Source of the DNA: Intestinimonas butyriciproducens
GTDB lineage: Bacteria; Bacillota; Clostridia; Oscillospirales; Butyricicoccaceae
Length of the DNA stretch: 46,282 bases
Direction of reading: 5' to 3'
NCBI RefSeq assembly: GCF_016901775.1
Contig: NZ_JACJKW010000020.1
Span: 1-46,282 of the forward strand
Of this stretch, positions 35,158 to 45,725 are shown piece by piece. A program made the position numbers and the translations under genes. The stretch's first letter is position 1. Every line of letters starts with the position of its first letter. Under the pieces are notes generated by a model, which was not told where the DNA came from, ran no database searches, and saw only the letters and a program-made list of their open reading frames with translations.

Positions 35158-35997
35158 TTACATATTGCTGAGCATATTCATCAGATTGTCTGTGGAGAAG
35201 AATTCCCGCAGAGAAGAGGGCACATAGCTGGGCAGCAGCTTTGTTCCCAGGAAGAGGAAGATCAAAGTGAAGACCACGGTGACGATCAGATTCAGATAGA
35301 CCTTCCGGTTGGGGCTGAGATTGGCGATACCGCTGCTGCCGGCCACCAGGAAGGTTACGCCCGCCAGAGCGCCGGCACAAAAATAGAACACGATACCGGC
35401 GGAAATGTTCAGCAGGAACACCAGGCAGCTGACCAGGATCATGGGAACCAGGATCACCGAACGCATGGAGACAATGGACAGAGCTTCCTGGAACCGGAGC
35501 TGTCCGCCCAACAGCTTGCCCACGGCAAAATACAGTCCGGCCAGGATGGCTTCAAAGATCACTGTATACAGCAGCGTCAGGAAGAAAGCGCCCACACCGG
35601 AGAACTTGATGTTCTGGGTCATGCTTCCGCCCAGAGCGATCAGGCTGTTGATCTTTCCAATGCAGAAGAGGGCGAAAATCGCCGAACAGATCCCCTGGAG
35701 AAGCAGGAAAATCACCGACACTGTCACATCGCCCCGGCGCACATAGCCCTGTGCACTGGTGCCCGGCGCCTTTACCAAATCGATCAGATCTTTCAGCAAA
35801 GCGTCCAGCACCTGCTTGCCCTGAACCGAAACCGCAGGGGCCGCACCCGGCTGAGCCGCAGCCTGCTGGGGCGCCGCTTGCTGTACATTCTGCTGGGGTG
35901 CCGCCTGCTGTGCTTGCGCCTGGTTCTGTTGAGCCTGCTGGCAGGTGCAAACCTCGCCATCCTCCAGTTTCCGTCCACAATACCTACAAAATGCCAT
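35158..35997 (-). CDS. Zinc-ribbon, Yip1-like multi-pass membrane protein
   Basis: A 279-aa protein. Residues 1-20 hold a small zinc ribbon (FCRYCGRKLEDGEVCTC), followed by a long Gln/Ala-rich linker (20-58) and then a membrane domain with about five hydrophobic segments (near 93-113, 128-155, 176-195, 200-222, 243-263), which looks like the Yip1/DUF1282 type. Function unknown. It lies 28 nt downstream of a second zinc-ribbon protein and is probably in one operon with it. The Gln/Ala tract is low complexity. Confidence 0.78.
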   Translation of the reverse strand: MAFCRYCGRKLEDGEVCTCQQAQQNQAQAQQAAPQQNVQQAAPQQAAAQPGAAPAVSVQGKQVLDALLKDLIDLVKAPGTSAQGYVRRGDVTVSVIFLLLQGICSAIFALFCIGKINSLIALGGSMTQNIKFSGVGAFFLTLLYTVIFEAILAGLYFAVGKLLGGQLRFQEALSIVSMRSVILVPMILVSCLVFLLNISAGIVFYFCAGALAGVTFLVAGSSGIANLSPNRKVYLNLIVTVVFTLIFLFLGTKLLPSYVPSSLREFFSTDNLMNMLSNM

Positions 35998-36025
35998 GGA
36001 AATCCCTCACTTTCTCGTTTCTCTC

Positions 36026-37390
36026 TTATTGCTCCACGGTGCTGGTTTCGTATGTATACCGATCCACATTCACCGTTACACACTGACGATAGGCCTCATC
36101 CAGGCTTTCATAGCCGGGGAAGTAATAGCCGTGACCGTTGAACTCGGTGCGGAAACGGCCGTTCTGGGTCACATAATCCCCCAGTTCCACCTGAACTTTG
36201 CCGTCGGGCGTTGCGATCAGGTTGTCAAAGCGCACGGTATAATAGAAGGTGACGCTGCCCTGATAGCCCTCCTCGGGGAAGCTGGCCGTGCTCTGCACCT
36301 GATAAACCAGATAGAGCGCATTCTTCCGGGAATTGGTTTCCTGATCCTTGGCCACCAGCAAATAGTTGCCCACATAGGTGGCGCTGTCCAGGGAAATGGC
36401 CTCGTCCCAATCCTGAGCGGCTTCGGCCTTGATGGCGTCTGCACCCCGGGACTTCATCTCTTCCAGAGTAGCGCTGTCCACCTGCTCCAGCTTGGTGAGG
36501 TAAGAACCCAGACCATCCACTGTGTATTCCTTTTCGGTAGCAGTGAACTTGACACCGTAATTTTCCAGGAACACTCTTTCCCATTCATCCCCCATATCAT
36601 CCTGGGCAATGGACACTGTCACAGTATCTCCATTGTCCAGATCCCGGTAGGGATCCGCAGAATACACCAATGCCTGGGCCCAATCCTCGGTGGAATCGCA
36701 CACCACCTCCACCCGGCCATTGGGGGCTGTGCCGGTGTATTCCAGCTTCACATTTTCAAAGGGATCCACTTCCCGGACTTCTTCCAGGCCTTCCACGGTG
36801 AACTTCATGTCATCATAAGACAGCTTCACATCGTATTTTTCCAAAGCGGTCTTGTCGTCGCAGTTCCATTCATAGGTGACTTCATCCCCATTGGCCAGCT
36901 CCTGGTTTTTATTCAGGCTGCCGCTGACGCAATCCTGCAACAGCATCTGGCAGATGGCCTGGTCATCCATGCTCTCACCCAGGGCCGGGGTCTGATACTC
37001 GATCTTTCCAGCATATTCCTTGCAGAAAGCCTCGACATCAAATGTATAAGTGGCATTGCCCATGGTGTCATAACCGGAAAAAGTAACGCTTACATAATCC
37101 TCCAGCTTCACTTTCTGGGGACGGGTGGCGATAAAGGCCACCACTGCAATGAGAAGCACCAGCACACCGGCGCCGATCCCCACCATCTTCTTGTTCTTCT
37201 TGACAAACTCGGTCAGGGGGCTGGGCTGAGCCGGCTGGCTGGGAGCCGGAGCCTGCACCGAAGGCTGCACAGGGCTCTGGGCCGGAGCACTGGGAGCTGC
37301 TTTGGGCTGCTCCGCCTCGATCTTTGCACCGCAATGCTCGCAGAATGTGGAGTCATCGGGAAGCTGTTTCCCACAATTTGGACAAAACAT
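36026..37390 (-). CDS. Zinc-ribbon, single-pass membrane protein with extracellular repeats
   Basis: A 454-aa protein. A zinc ribbon (FCPNCGKQLPDDSTFCEHCG, 2-21), a Pro/Ala/Gln linker and one membrane segment (about 69-88) are followed by an outer part of about 365 residues. That part has three related stretches, each with DYVSVTF, VKLSYDDMKFTVEGLEEV, or VKFTATEKEYTVDGLGSYL patterns, like an immunoglobulin-type repeat pair seen in TcaA-like zinc-ribbon proteins. Function unknown. ATG 37390 has GAGGAAAG upstream. It leads the two-gene operon with the Yip1-like protein. Confidence 0.8.
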   Translation of the reverse strand: MFCPNCGKQLPDDSTFCEHCGAKIEAEQPKAAPSAPAQSPVQPSVQAPAPSQPAQPSPLTEFVKKNKKMVGIGAGVLVLLIAVVAFIATRPQKVKLEDYVSVTFSGYDTMGNATYTFDVEAFCKEYAGKIEYQTPALGESMDDQAICQMLLQDCVSGSLNKNQELANGDEVTYEWNCDDKTALEKYDVKLSYDDMKFTVEGLEEVREVDPFENVKLEYTGTAPNGRVEVVCDSTEDWAQALVYSADPYRDLDNGDTVTVSIAQDDMGDEWERVFLENYGVKFTATEKEYTVDGLGSYLTKLEQVDSATLEEMKSRGADAIKAEAAQDWDEAISLDSATYVGNYLLVAKDQETNSRKNALYLVYQVQSTASFPEEGYQGSVTFYYTVRFDNLIATPDGKVQVELGDYVTQNGRFRTEFNGHGYYFPGYESLDEAYRQCVTVNVDRYTYETSTVEQ

Positions 37391-37630
37391 AATCTTTCCT
37401 CTCTTTCACTGATTTCTCTGAGAAGGCTTTGGTCACCGCCATATGTGCCAAAGCCCGGCACGGCGTTTGTATATCCTCCCCCCATCTGCCGCCCTGTCCC
37501 CACCGCAGGACGGTGTCCGTGTTTTCCGCAATCTTTCCATTTCAGCGAGTAAACATCCATCTGTTTGCAGATTTCATCGTTCTTCCGCCAGAATGTAAAT
37601 TTTCCGGAAACTTATTATGAATAATTTGAT
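37391..37630 (-). other. Long 5' leader of the zinc-ribbon operon
   Basis: About 240 nt without a convincing gene, between a likely start site near 37630 and the ATG at 37390. I see no clear known riboswitch or strong terminator hairpin. A 115-aa frame overlapping it (37213-37560) has no good start signal and runs into the gene. Confidence 0.5.
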
Positions 37631-37636
37631 GGTCTC

Positions 37637-37665
37637 AGTATAGCATAGTTGCAATGAAATTTCCA
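37637..37665 (-). promoter_or_regulatory. Candidate promoter of the zinc-ribbon operon
   Basis: Minus strand TGGAAA (37660-37665), 17-nt spacer, TATACT (37637-37642) with an extended -10 TGC. Confidence 0.55.
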
Positions 37666-37724
37666 CAGCCTTTCCGGCAAAATCTGTGAAAAACAGCTGC
37701 CATTCCATTTTTTACACAAAGGAA

Positions 37725-37765
37725 AAAATCCCGGACAAACCGCAAAACGGTCTGTCCGGGATTTT
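37725..37765 (-). terminator. Intrinsic terminator after groEL
   Basis: AAAATCCCGGACA and TGTCCGGGATTTT arms (13 bp) with a small inner ACCG/CGGT stem and T runs. Confidence 0.92.
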
Positions 37766-37804
37766 CACACATGGAAATTTTATTCAGCTTATGCTGCTGA
37801 CCGA

Positions 37805-39442
<1,638 letters not shown>

Positions 39443-39445
39443 CTA

Positions 39446-39785
<340 letters not shown>

Positions 39786-39795
39786 CACAAGTATT

Positions 39796-39824
39796 ATAAT
39801 ATGCCACCTGCCGGAGTTTTTCAA
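39796..39824 (-). promoter_or_regulatory. Sigma-70 promoter of groESL
   Basis: Minus strand TTGAAA (39819-39824), 17-nt spacer, TATTAT (39796-39801), immediately upstream of CIRCE. Confidence 0.85.
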
Positions 39825-39880
39825 GCCCCCATTTTAAAATTTTTTGTGAATGGCTGGATACCGAAGGAAAAAATGCCATC

Positions 39881-39909
39881 TTGTCTTCCTTCCCTTTCCA
39901 TGATAAGAT
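39881..39909 (+). promoter_or_regulatory. Candidate promoter of the eutH-like gene
   Basis: TTGTCT (39881-39886), 17-nt spacer, TAAGAT (39904-39909), about 54 nt before the ATG at 39963. Confidence 0.6.
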
Positions 39910-39962
39910 GCTCTGCGGAACTCTTTGCAAAAGAAAAATGCCGGTTGGGGGAATGGGGAACC

Positions 39963-41039
39963 ATGAATATTTTCATTGCCATTATGCTGATTCTGGCACT
40001 GCTGGGGCTGCTGGACAAAATCGCTGGCGGCCGGATGGGTCTGGGAGCCGAGATCGACCATGGTCTGGCTGCCATGGGAAGCCTGGCTTTGTCGCTGGTG
40101 GGCATCTATGCCATCGGCATCACCGCTGTGCAGCACAGCGCCGGGGCCATTGCCCACCTGGAAAAGCTGCTGCCCTTTGACCCTTCCCTTCTCATCGGCA
40201 GTCTGCTGGCCCCCGACCTGGGCGGCTATTCCATTGCCAAGCAGATGGCATCCACGCCGGCCGTGGGACTGTTTTCCGGGCTGGTGGTGGCTTCCTGTCT
40301 GGGCTGCACCATCAGTTTCGTGCTGCCCATTGCCATGTCTGCCATCAAAAAGGAAGACACCCCCGCTATGATGCGGGGCATTGTGCTGGGCATTGTCACC
40401 CTTCCCGCCGGAGTGGTGCTGGGCGGCCTGCTTCTCCGCCTGCCCTTTCTCACCCTGCTGCGGAACACCGCCCCCATTCTGCTCATCTGCCTGCTTTTGT
40501 GTCTGGCTCTGTCCCGGTTTCCCCAAGGCACCACCAAGGCTTTGCTCTGCATCGGCCGCGGCGTACAGATCCTCAGTTTCACCCTGTTTGCCCTGGTGCT
40601 GGCCGGCCTGTTCATTCCTGCCTGGCAGGTGGCTTCTCTGGACCTGGTGAACGAAGCACTGGTGGTGGTCATCAAGGTCACCGGCGTCATCTGCGGAGCC
40701 ATGGTGCTCTCCCACCTGGCCCTCACCCGCTTCAGCCCGCCCATGCATTGGCTGGCCCGGAAAATGCGTATCAATGAACCGGCGGTGGTGGGACTGCTTC
40801 TGTGCCTGGCCACCAGCGTTTCCATGTTGCCCCTCTTTGACCGGATGGACAGCCGGGGCAAGGCGGTAAACGCCGCCTTTTCGGTGAGCGGCGCCTTTGT
40901 ATTGGGGGGACAGCTGGCCTTTGTCTCCAGCCTGGAACCCTCCCGGGTGGTGGCCATTTACATGATCTCCAAGCTGGCCGGCGGTCTGTGCGCCATCGCC
41001 GCAGCCCTTCTCACCACCCCCGCCGAAATGGAGGAATGA
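39963..41039 (+). CDS. eutH: EutH-family ethanolamine transporter
   Basis: A 358-aa integral membrane protein with about ten hydrophobic segments. The family pattern is visible: AIMLILALLGLLDKIAGGRMGLGAEIDHGLAAMGSLALSLVGIYAIG, LIGSLLAPDLGGYSIA, VSGAFVLGGQLAFVS and PSRVVAIYMISKLAGG. EutH allows ethanolamine uptake. I chose ATG 39963 because the family starts with NIFIAIML-like residues and a GGGGAATGGGG stretch lies upstream. No other eut genes are in the window, so its use may be nutrient scavenging or a different small amine or alcohol. Confidence 0.9.
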   Translation: MNIFIAIMLILALLGLLDKIAGGRMGLGAEIDHGLAAMGSLALSLVGIYAIGITAVQHSAGAIAHLEKLLPFDPSLLIGSLLAPDLGGYSIAKQMASTPAVGLFSGLVVASCLGCTISFVLPIAMSAIKKEDTPAMMRGIVLGIVTLPAGVVLGGLLLRLPFLTLLRNTAPILLICLLLCLALSRFPQGTTKALLCIGRGVQILSFTLFALVLAGLFIPAWQVASLDLVNEALVVVIKVTGVICGAMVLSHLALTRFSPPMHWLARKMRINEPAVVGLLLCLATSVSMLPLFDRMDSRGKAVNAAFSVSGAFVLGGQLAFVSSLEPSRVVAIYMISKLAGGLCAIAAALLTTPAEMEE

Positions 41040-41161
41040 GTTTTCCTATCCCCCTTTCCGTAAGATGGATTTTTCCGCAAAGCAGTGCTATACTGTTTCT
41101 GTCACCGGAAGGGAGTGAATGGATATGTGCGGTGGTATCATCTCCCAAAAGATTGCATAAA

Positions 41162-41202
41162 CCCATGTAAATAGACAAAACACGGAACAATATTTACATG
41201 GG
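41162..41202 (+). other. 12-bp perfect hairpin in the leader of the methyltransferase gene
   Basis: CCCATGTAAATA (41162-41173) pairs with TATTTACATGGG (41191-41202), directly abutting the SD (GGAGG) of the methyltransferase. It could occlude ribosome binding when formed, or serve as an operator. Confidence 0.7.
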
Positions 41203-41213
41203 AGGACCCAAAC

Positions 41214-41945
41214 ATGAAAGAAAACAAATACGATAACGAAGTTTTTTTCCAGAAATACAGCCAGATGCTCCGCTCTCAAAAAGGCTTGCAGGGTGCAGGG
41301 GAATGGTCAGAACTTGAAAAAATTCTCCCGGATTTCTGTGGAAAAACCGTTCTGGACCTGGGATGCGGCTACGGCTGGCACTGTAAATACGCCGCCCAGC
41401 ACAAGGCTGCATCGGTGCTGGGTACTGACATCTCCCACAAGATGCTCCAAAAGGCCCAGGAGATCAACTCCGCGCCTCAGATCCAATACCAATGCGCAGC
41501 CATGGAAGACTTGCAGTTTCCCCCTGAGACCTTTGACATCGTCCTCAGCTCCCTGGCTTTCCACTATGTCAAAGACTTCGGGCCTTTGGCGGAAAACATT
41601 GCCCGTTGGCTGAAAAAAGGCGGTCACCTGGTCTTTTCCGTAGAACATCCGGTTTTCACTTCTTCCGGCCCTCAGGACTGGTACTATGATGAGAAGGGGG
41701 AAATTCTCCACTTCCCTGTGGATAACTATTACTATGAAGGCCCCCGCAAGGCCATCTTTTTGGGAGAGCCGGTTGTCAAATACCACCGGACTTTGACCAC
41801 CTATCTGAACACATTGCTTCAAAATGGGCTTACCTTGCAGCACATTATCGAACCTCAGCCCCCTGCTGAAATGATGGACATCCCAGGCATGAAGGATGAA
41901 ATGCGCCGCCCCATGATGCTGCTTGTGTCCGCTATGAAAGACTAA
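41214..41945 (+). CDS. Class I SAM-dependent methyltransferase
   Basis: A 243-aa cytoplasmic methyltransferase. The SAM-binding motif I VLDLGCGYGWH (near 46-56), motif II GTDISHKML (near 69-77), and a motif IV-like FDIVLSSLAFHYVKDF are clear. The C-terminal part (WYYDEKGEILHFPVDNYYYEGPRK and a final PAEMMDIPGMKDEMRRPMMLLVSA) resembles small-molecule methyltransferases of the UbiE/YcgJ-like group. Substrate unknown. It is single, after a stem-loop leader and before a strong terminator. Confidence 0.9.
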   Translation: MKENKYDNEVFFQKYSQMLRSQKGLQGAGEWSELEKILPDFCGKTVLDLGCGYGWHCKYAAQHKAASVLGTDISHKMLQKAQEINSAPQIQYQCAAMEDLQFPPETFDIVLSSLAFHYVKDFGPLAENIARWLKKGGHLVFSVEHPVFTSSGPQDWYYDEKGEILHFPVDNYYYEGPRKAIFLGEPVVKYHRTLTTYLNTLLQNGLTLQHIIEPQPPAEMMDIPGMKDEMRRPMMLLVSAMKD

Positions 41946-41961
41946 TTTTTATCTTTGCATA

Positions 41962-41998
41962 CAAAAATCCCGGAACCACAGAGTTCCGGGATTTTGTT
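41962..41998. terminator. Bidirectional intrinsic terminator
   Basis: AAAATCCCGGAAC and GTTCCGGGATTTT arms (13 bp, loop CACAGA) between the convergent methyltransferase and EFR1 genes. Confidence 0.93.
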
Positions 41999-42005
41999 AT
42001 CTTTT

Positions 42006-42785
42006 TTAATCCACAAATAGTTCCGGTGTTTTGGGCTCCTGGAAATTGGCCTCCAGCCACATCCTGGCCTTGTCCAGTCCCTCGTCCTCAAAGAACTTGG
42101 CCCCCACCGGGCAGTGCTTCACACAGGCAAAACAGGCCAGACAGCCTTCGCCCACTGCTTTGGGGTCCTGGGGATCGATGATCTCCATAGGGCAAAGAGA
42201 GGCGCACAGACCGCATCCGGTGCAGCTGTCCTTGGTTTTGGGATGGCGGGAAGCACCGGCGCCCCGCTCTTTGTAGGGATGGTTCCCCGGTACCTTCACC
42301 AGGGTTTTGTCCCCTTTCTGCCATTTTTCTGCCGCCTTTTCCCCCAGCTGCCGGGCCAGAGCCAGGTCGCTTTCATCGGGACGGCCTCCCGCCAGGGCGC
42401 TGGTGTAGGTGTGCTCCGCCACGAAGGCGCCTGCGGCGATGGGCACAAAGCCCTGCTTCTGAAGCCGCTCCACCCCTTCCAGCAAAGCGTCCTCATAGGC
42501 CCGGTTGCCGTAAACCGCCAGAACCACCGCCGGGGTGTTCTCCCCCGCCAGATGGGTCATGGTCTCTTCCAACAGAGCGGGCATCCGTCCGCCATACACC
42601 GGATAGGCCAGCACCAGAAGATCCTCTGCTCCAAAGTGATATCGGGCTGCCCGGTCATCGGGGCGATTAAGAGACAGCTCTCCCACCGCGCAGCCAGCGG
42701 AAAGGGCGATCTGCTTTCCCACTTCCATGGCGGCTTTTCTGCCGCCGCCGGTGGGGCTGAAGCTCATCACATGAACATTTCCCAC
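42006..42785 (-). CDS. EFR1-family flavodoxin-ferredoxin protein
   Basis: A 259-aa electron-transfer protein. Residues about 1-150 have a flavodoxin-like fold (SFSPTGGGRKAAMEV phosphate loop near 9-23, YPVYGGRMPALL near 62-73), and residues about 185-235 hold two 4Fe-4S clusters: CTGCGLCASLCP and CLACFACVKHCP. Proteins of this EFR1 group are common in anaerobes; partners are unknown. The start is a GTG at 42785 with AAGGA upstream; a nearby ATG is in another frame. It is the last gene of an operon with the lipid kinase, 18 nt upstream. Confidence 0.9.
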   Translation of the reverse strand: MGNVHVMSFSPTGGGRKAAMEVGKQIALSAGCAVGELSLNRPDDRAARYHFGAEDLLVLAYPVYGGRMPALLEETMTHLAGENTPAVVLAVYGNRAYEDALLEGVERLQKQGFVPIAAGAFVAEHTYTSALAGGRPDESDLALARQLGEKAAEKWQKGDKTLVKVPGNHPYKERGAGASRHPKTKDSCTGCGLCASLCPMEIIDPQDPKAVGEGCLACFACVKHCPVGAKFFEDEGLDKARMWLEANFQEPKTPELFVD

Positions 42786-42803
42786 TTTTCATTCCTTCTT
42801 TCT

Positions 42804-43733
42804 CTATTTTTCCCGGCGCTCCACCTGGACTCCCCGGGGCACGATAAATTTCATTCCCTGGCGCAATACCGCCTGCAAGCGAGGGGTATAGGCGATCTCT
42901 CCGTCCAGATTGACGCACAGATCCTTCCCATCCCGACGGCGGATCTCCATTTCGTGGGCCGGAACTCTTTTGATATACTGGGGATATTGATACCCCAGGC
43001 CCTTTTTATAAGCCCCCACCACCTGGGCCGCCGTCATGCGGCCTACTTTGCTCACCAAAAGCACATCCAGCTGCCCATCCTGAGGATCCGCATCGGGCAC
43101 GGGGCAGAAGCCGCCTCCATACCACCGGCCATTGGCGGCAAAGATCATGGAATAATCTCCGTCGTAGCTCTTCCCATCAATGATAACCTGGTATTCTTCC
43201 CCCAGGCCCCGGAGAATGTTTTCCGCCGTCGAAAAGACATAGGGCCACTGTCCCCGGCACAGAGGCAGGCGCTTGTATTTCCGCATTCCGGCTGCCACCC
43301 GGGCATCGATGCCCACCGACAGCACATTCACTGCACCGCCGCAGTTGGTTTCCACATAATCCATGGGCAGTTCTTCCCCTTTTGTCAGCTCCGGCAGCTG
43401 GAAAAACCGGTTCATCTGCCGGCCGAACACCTTGATGAAATCGTTGCCGGTACCGGCAGGGAAGTGCCCCACTGCCACATTCCACATCCCAAAGGCTCCC
43501 CGGGCCGCTTCGTTCAGCGTGCCGTCGCCGCCGCAGGCGTAAAACCGCAGATGCTGTCCGCCCCCTTGCAGACAGGCCTTCCGCACCAGTTCCACCCCAT
43601 GGCCCGGGTGCTCGGTGACCAGGATCTCATATTCCAGATTCTGTTCCAGAGCGGCCTTGCGGCACACCCCGGCCAGTTCGGCCTGACGGCCCCGGCTTCC
43701 CGCCGCTGGATTGATCAAAAAGATGTGTTTCAT
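42804..43733 (-). CDS. Diacylglycerol kinase-family lipid kinase
   Basis: A 309-aa lipid kinase of the DagK/YegS type. Motifs: NPAAGSRGR near 8-16, catalytic GGDGTLNEAARG near 68-79, and FPAGTGNDFIKVFG near 90-103, with a C-terminal LDGE (near 286) metal region. It probably recycles diacylglycerol released in lipoteichoic acid synthesis, but other lipid substrates are possible. Its ATG overlaps the RNA methyltransferase stop by 4 nt, and it precedes the EFR1 gene. Confidence 0.92.
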   Translation of the reverse strand: MKHIFLINPAAGSRGRQAELAGVCRKAALEQNLEYEILVTEHPGHGVELVRKACLQGGGQHLRFYACGGDGTLNEAARGAFGMWNVAVGHFPAGTGNDFIKVFGRQMNRFFQLPELTKGEELPMDYVETNCGGAVNVLSVGIDARVAAGMRKYKRLPLCRGQWPYVFSTAENILRGLGEEYQVIIDGKSYDGDYSMIFAANGRWYGGGFCPVPDADPQDGQLDVLLVSKVGRMTAAQVVGAYKKGLGYQYPQYIKRVPAHEMEIRRRDGKDLCVNLDGEIAYTPRLQAVLRQGMKFIVPRGVQVERREK

Positions 43734-44875
43734 CTTCTCTTTTCCCGCCCCTCTTCCACAGCCTGTTTATAATACATAAACAGCTGGCATTTGAGCATTC
43801 CGTTATAGAGCTTCCGCCGCTTGTCCGCCTTGGCCCCAAAATAAGTCTCGAACTCCGGATCGGAAGTGATGATATACTTTTTCAGTCCCGGGGTCTGGTG
43901 CAGCGCCCGGCCCAGTCCGTCATAAAGGGCCCGGGCTTCCTCCTGGGTGGACAGCCGCTGACCATAGGGAGGATTGGTGAGCAGCACCCCTTTCCGGCCG
44001 GTATAAGGCAGTCCCAGAGCGTCGGCCCTGCGAATGGTGATCAGGTCTTCCACTCCGGCCCGGCGGGCGTTCTCCCGGGCCAGCTCCACCGCTTCTCCCG
44101 AAATGTCGCTGGCGGTGATGGGCAGCCTTTCCCGCACTTCTTCTCCCAAAGCCCGCTGACGCTCTTCCTCCCAACAGGCGTTGTCCGCAAAGAGCCAGCT
44201 TTCCCCTTCAAAACTCCGGCGTGCTCCAGGCGCAATACGGCAGCACACCATGGCCGCTTCGATGGCCAAAGTGCCGGAACCGCAGAACGGATCGATCATC
44301 TCTTCCCGGCCGCGGTACCGGGTGATCTTCACCAGGCTGGCCGCCAATGTCTCCCGCAAGGGAGCCTGCTGGGTGGCCAGACGGTATCCCCGTTTATAAA
44401 GGGGTGCGCCGGTGGTGTCCAGATAGATCTCCGCCTGATCCTCCAGCAGCGCAAAGCGGATCTGGTATTTGACCCCGGTTTCAGGGAACCAGGACAGGGC
44501 ATAGCTCTCCTTCAGACATTCCACCACTGCCTTTTTGATGATCCGCTGACAATCGGGAACACTGTGCAGCTGGGAGCCTACGCAATAACCTGCCACTGGA
44601 AAAATGCTGTCCTGTTGCAGATAGTCGGCCCAAGGAATGCTTTTGACCCCTTGAAACAGATCTTCAAAGGTGTAGGCCGGAAAGGAGGCCAGGCGCAAAA
44701 GCACCCGTTCTCCGCAGCGCAGACGCACATTGGCCCGGGCACACTCCGACATAGGTCCTTCAAAATAGACCCGGCCATTTTCCGTCCGGACTCCTTCAAA
44801 ATGCTGGTAGCGCAGCTCATCGGCCACCAAGCCTTCCACTCCCAGAAGACAGGGAACACAAAAGGTATAGTTCAT
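43730..44875 (-). CDS. THUMP-domain RNA methyltransferase (RlmL/YpsC-like)
   Basis: A 381-aa enzyme. The N-terminal part (about 1-155) contains a ferredoxin-like and THUMP RNA-binding region, and the C-terminal part a SAM methyltransferase domain: DPFCGSGTLAIEAAM near 190, SDISGEAVELARENA near 240, and the catalytic NPPYG motif (LLTNPPYGQRL near 290). These enzymes make m2G in 23S rRNA in related bacteria. The start ATG 44875 is chosen because the family begins with a YxFxVPCLLGVEG-like segment. It heads the operon with the kinase and EFR1 genes. Confidence 0.92.
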   Translation of the reverse strand: MNYTFCVPCLLGVEGLVADELRYQHFEGVRTENGRVYFEGPMSECARANVRLRCGERVLLRLASFPAYTFEDLFQGVKSIPWADYLQQDSIFPVAGYCVGSQLHSVPDCQRIIKKAVVECLKESYALSWFPETGVKYQIRFALLEDQAEIYLDTTGAPLYKRGYRLATQQAPLRETLAASLVKITRYRGREEMIDPFCGSGTLAIEAAMVCCRIAPGARRSFEGESWLFADNACWEEERQRALGEEVRERLPITASDISGEAVELARENARRAGVEDLITIRRADALGLPYTGRKGVLLTNPPYGQRLSTQEEARALYDGLGRALHQTPGLKKYIITSDPEFETYFGAKADKRRKLYNGMLKCQLFMYYKQAVEEGREKRR

Positions 44876-44924
44876 GTTTCTCTCTTTCTCCTCTTCCCTG
44901 CGGCCTGTGCCGCATCTATCCTTT

Positions 44925-44953
44925 ATTATCGCAGATTTTTCCCCTCCCGGCAA
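44925..44953 (-). promoter_or_regulatory. Candidate promoter of the RNA methyltransferase operon
   Basis: Minus strand TTGCCG (44948-44953), 17-nt spacer, GATAAT (44925-44930), about 45 nt before the ATG. Confidence 0.65.
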
Positions 44954-45081
44954 TGGTCTCACGGTCTTTGGAAAAACTTTTTGCGGCGCACCGCCGCTCC
45001 CATTCTTTTCTTTGCTCCGGCGGGCCCTATACGCCCCGGAAAGAATATTTGCTTGCGGGCCTTCCGCCATTGGAAAGCGCA

Positions 45082-45109
45082 AAAGCGGCGGGCTGCCGCC
45101 CGCCGCTTT
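45082..45109 (-). terminator. Intrinsic terminator after hpf
   Basis: AAAGCGGCGGGC / GCCCGCCGCTTT arms (12 bp, loop TGCC) with a T tail on the minus strand. Confidence 0.88.
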
Positions 45110-45123
45110 GGAATTTTGTTTAC

Positions 45124-45660
45124 TTATTTGCTGATGATCAGGCCATAGCCGCCGTTCTGGCGCTTATAGACCACGCTGTACCGGTCATCTTCCTCATTGT
45201 TGCGGAAGAAGAAGAACTGGTGATCCAGCAGGTTCATCTGCAAAATGGCCTCCTGGACGGTCATGGGCTTGACTTCAAACTCCTTCACCCGGATCACATC
45301 ATAGATATCCTCGGGAGCCTGATCCTCGGCCAGCATCTGCAGCTCCGCCGGTTTGTCAAAAGCGCCCTGGCGCAGCCGCTTCTCCAACCGGGTCTTATTT
45401 TTCAGGATCTGCCGTTCGATGCTGTCCACAGCACCGTCGATGGAGCCATACATATCATGGCTCTGCTCCGAGGCCCGGAAGAGCATCCCGGCGTGGGCCA
45501 CGGTGATTTCAGCGATGTACCGGCCCCGCTCCATGGAAAAAGTCACTTTGGCGCTGTTGTCTCTATCAAAGTACCGCTCGAGCTTTTCGCATTTTTTTGT
45601 TGCATATTCTTTCAGCTCGTCGGAAATGGAAACCTTTCTCTCTGTAAAGGTCATCTTCAT
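45124..45660 (-). CDS. hpf: Ribosome hibernation promoting factor, long form
   Basis: A 178-aa long-form HPF that dimerises 70S ribosomes into inactive 100S particles. The N-terminal part (1-100: KMTFTERKVSISDELKEYATKKCEKLERYF, VTVAHAG-like ITVAHAGMLFRASEQSHDMYGSIDGAVD) is the ribosome-binding domain. The C-terminal part (about 120-178: VIRVKEFEVKPMTVQEAILQMNLLDHQFFFFRN, YKRQNGGYGLI) is the dimerisation domain. ATG 45660 is preferred over GTG 45669 because AGGAG lies 8 nt upstream. RNA upstream is short, so no large raiA-type RNA is seen here. Confidence 0.97.
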   Translation of the reverse strand: MKMTFTERKVSISDELKEYATKKCEKLERYFDRDNSAKVTFSMERGRYIAEITVAHAGMLFRASEQSHDMYGSIDGAVDSIERQILKNKTRLEKRLRQGAFDKPAELQMLAEDQAPEDIYDVIRVKEFEVKPMTVQEAILQMNLLDHQFFFFRNNEEDDRYSVVYKRQNGGYGLIISK

Positions 45661-45716
45661 AGTCAGCACTCCTTTGTTTTTTGATGCGCTACGCTCTATT
45701 CAGTTTTCTTGGTAAT

Positions 45717-45725
45717 ATTATAGCA
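45717..45725 (-). promoter_or_regulatory. Extended -10 promoter of hpf
   Basis: Minus strand TGC-TATAAT (extended -10, 45717-45725); no strong -35 is seen 17 nt upstream. The start site would be about 45710, giving a leader of about 50 nt. Confidence 0.65.
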
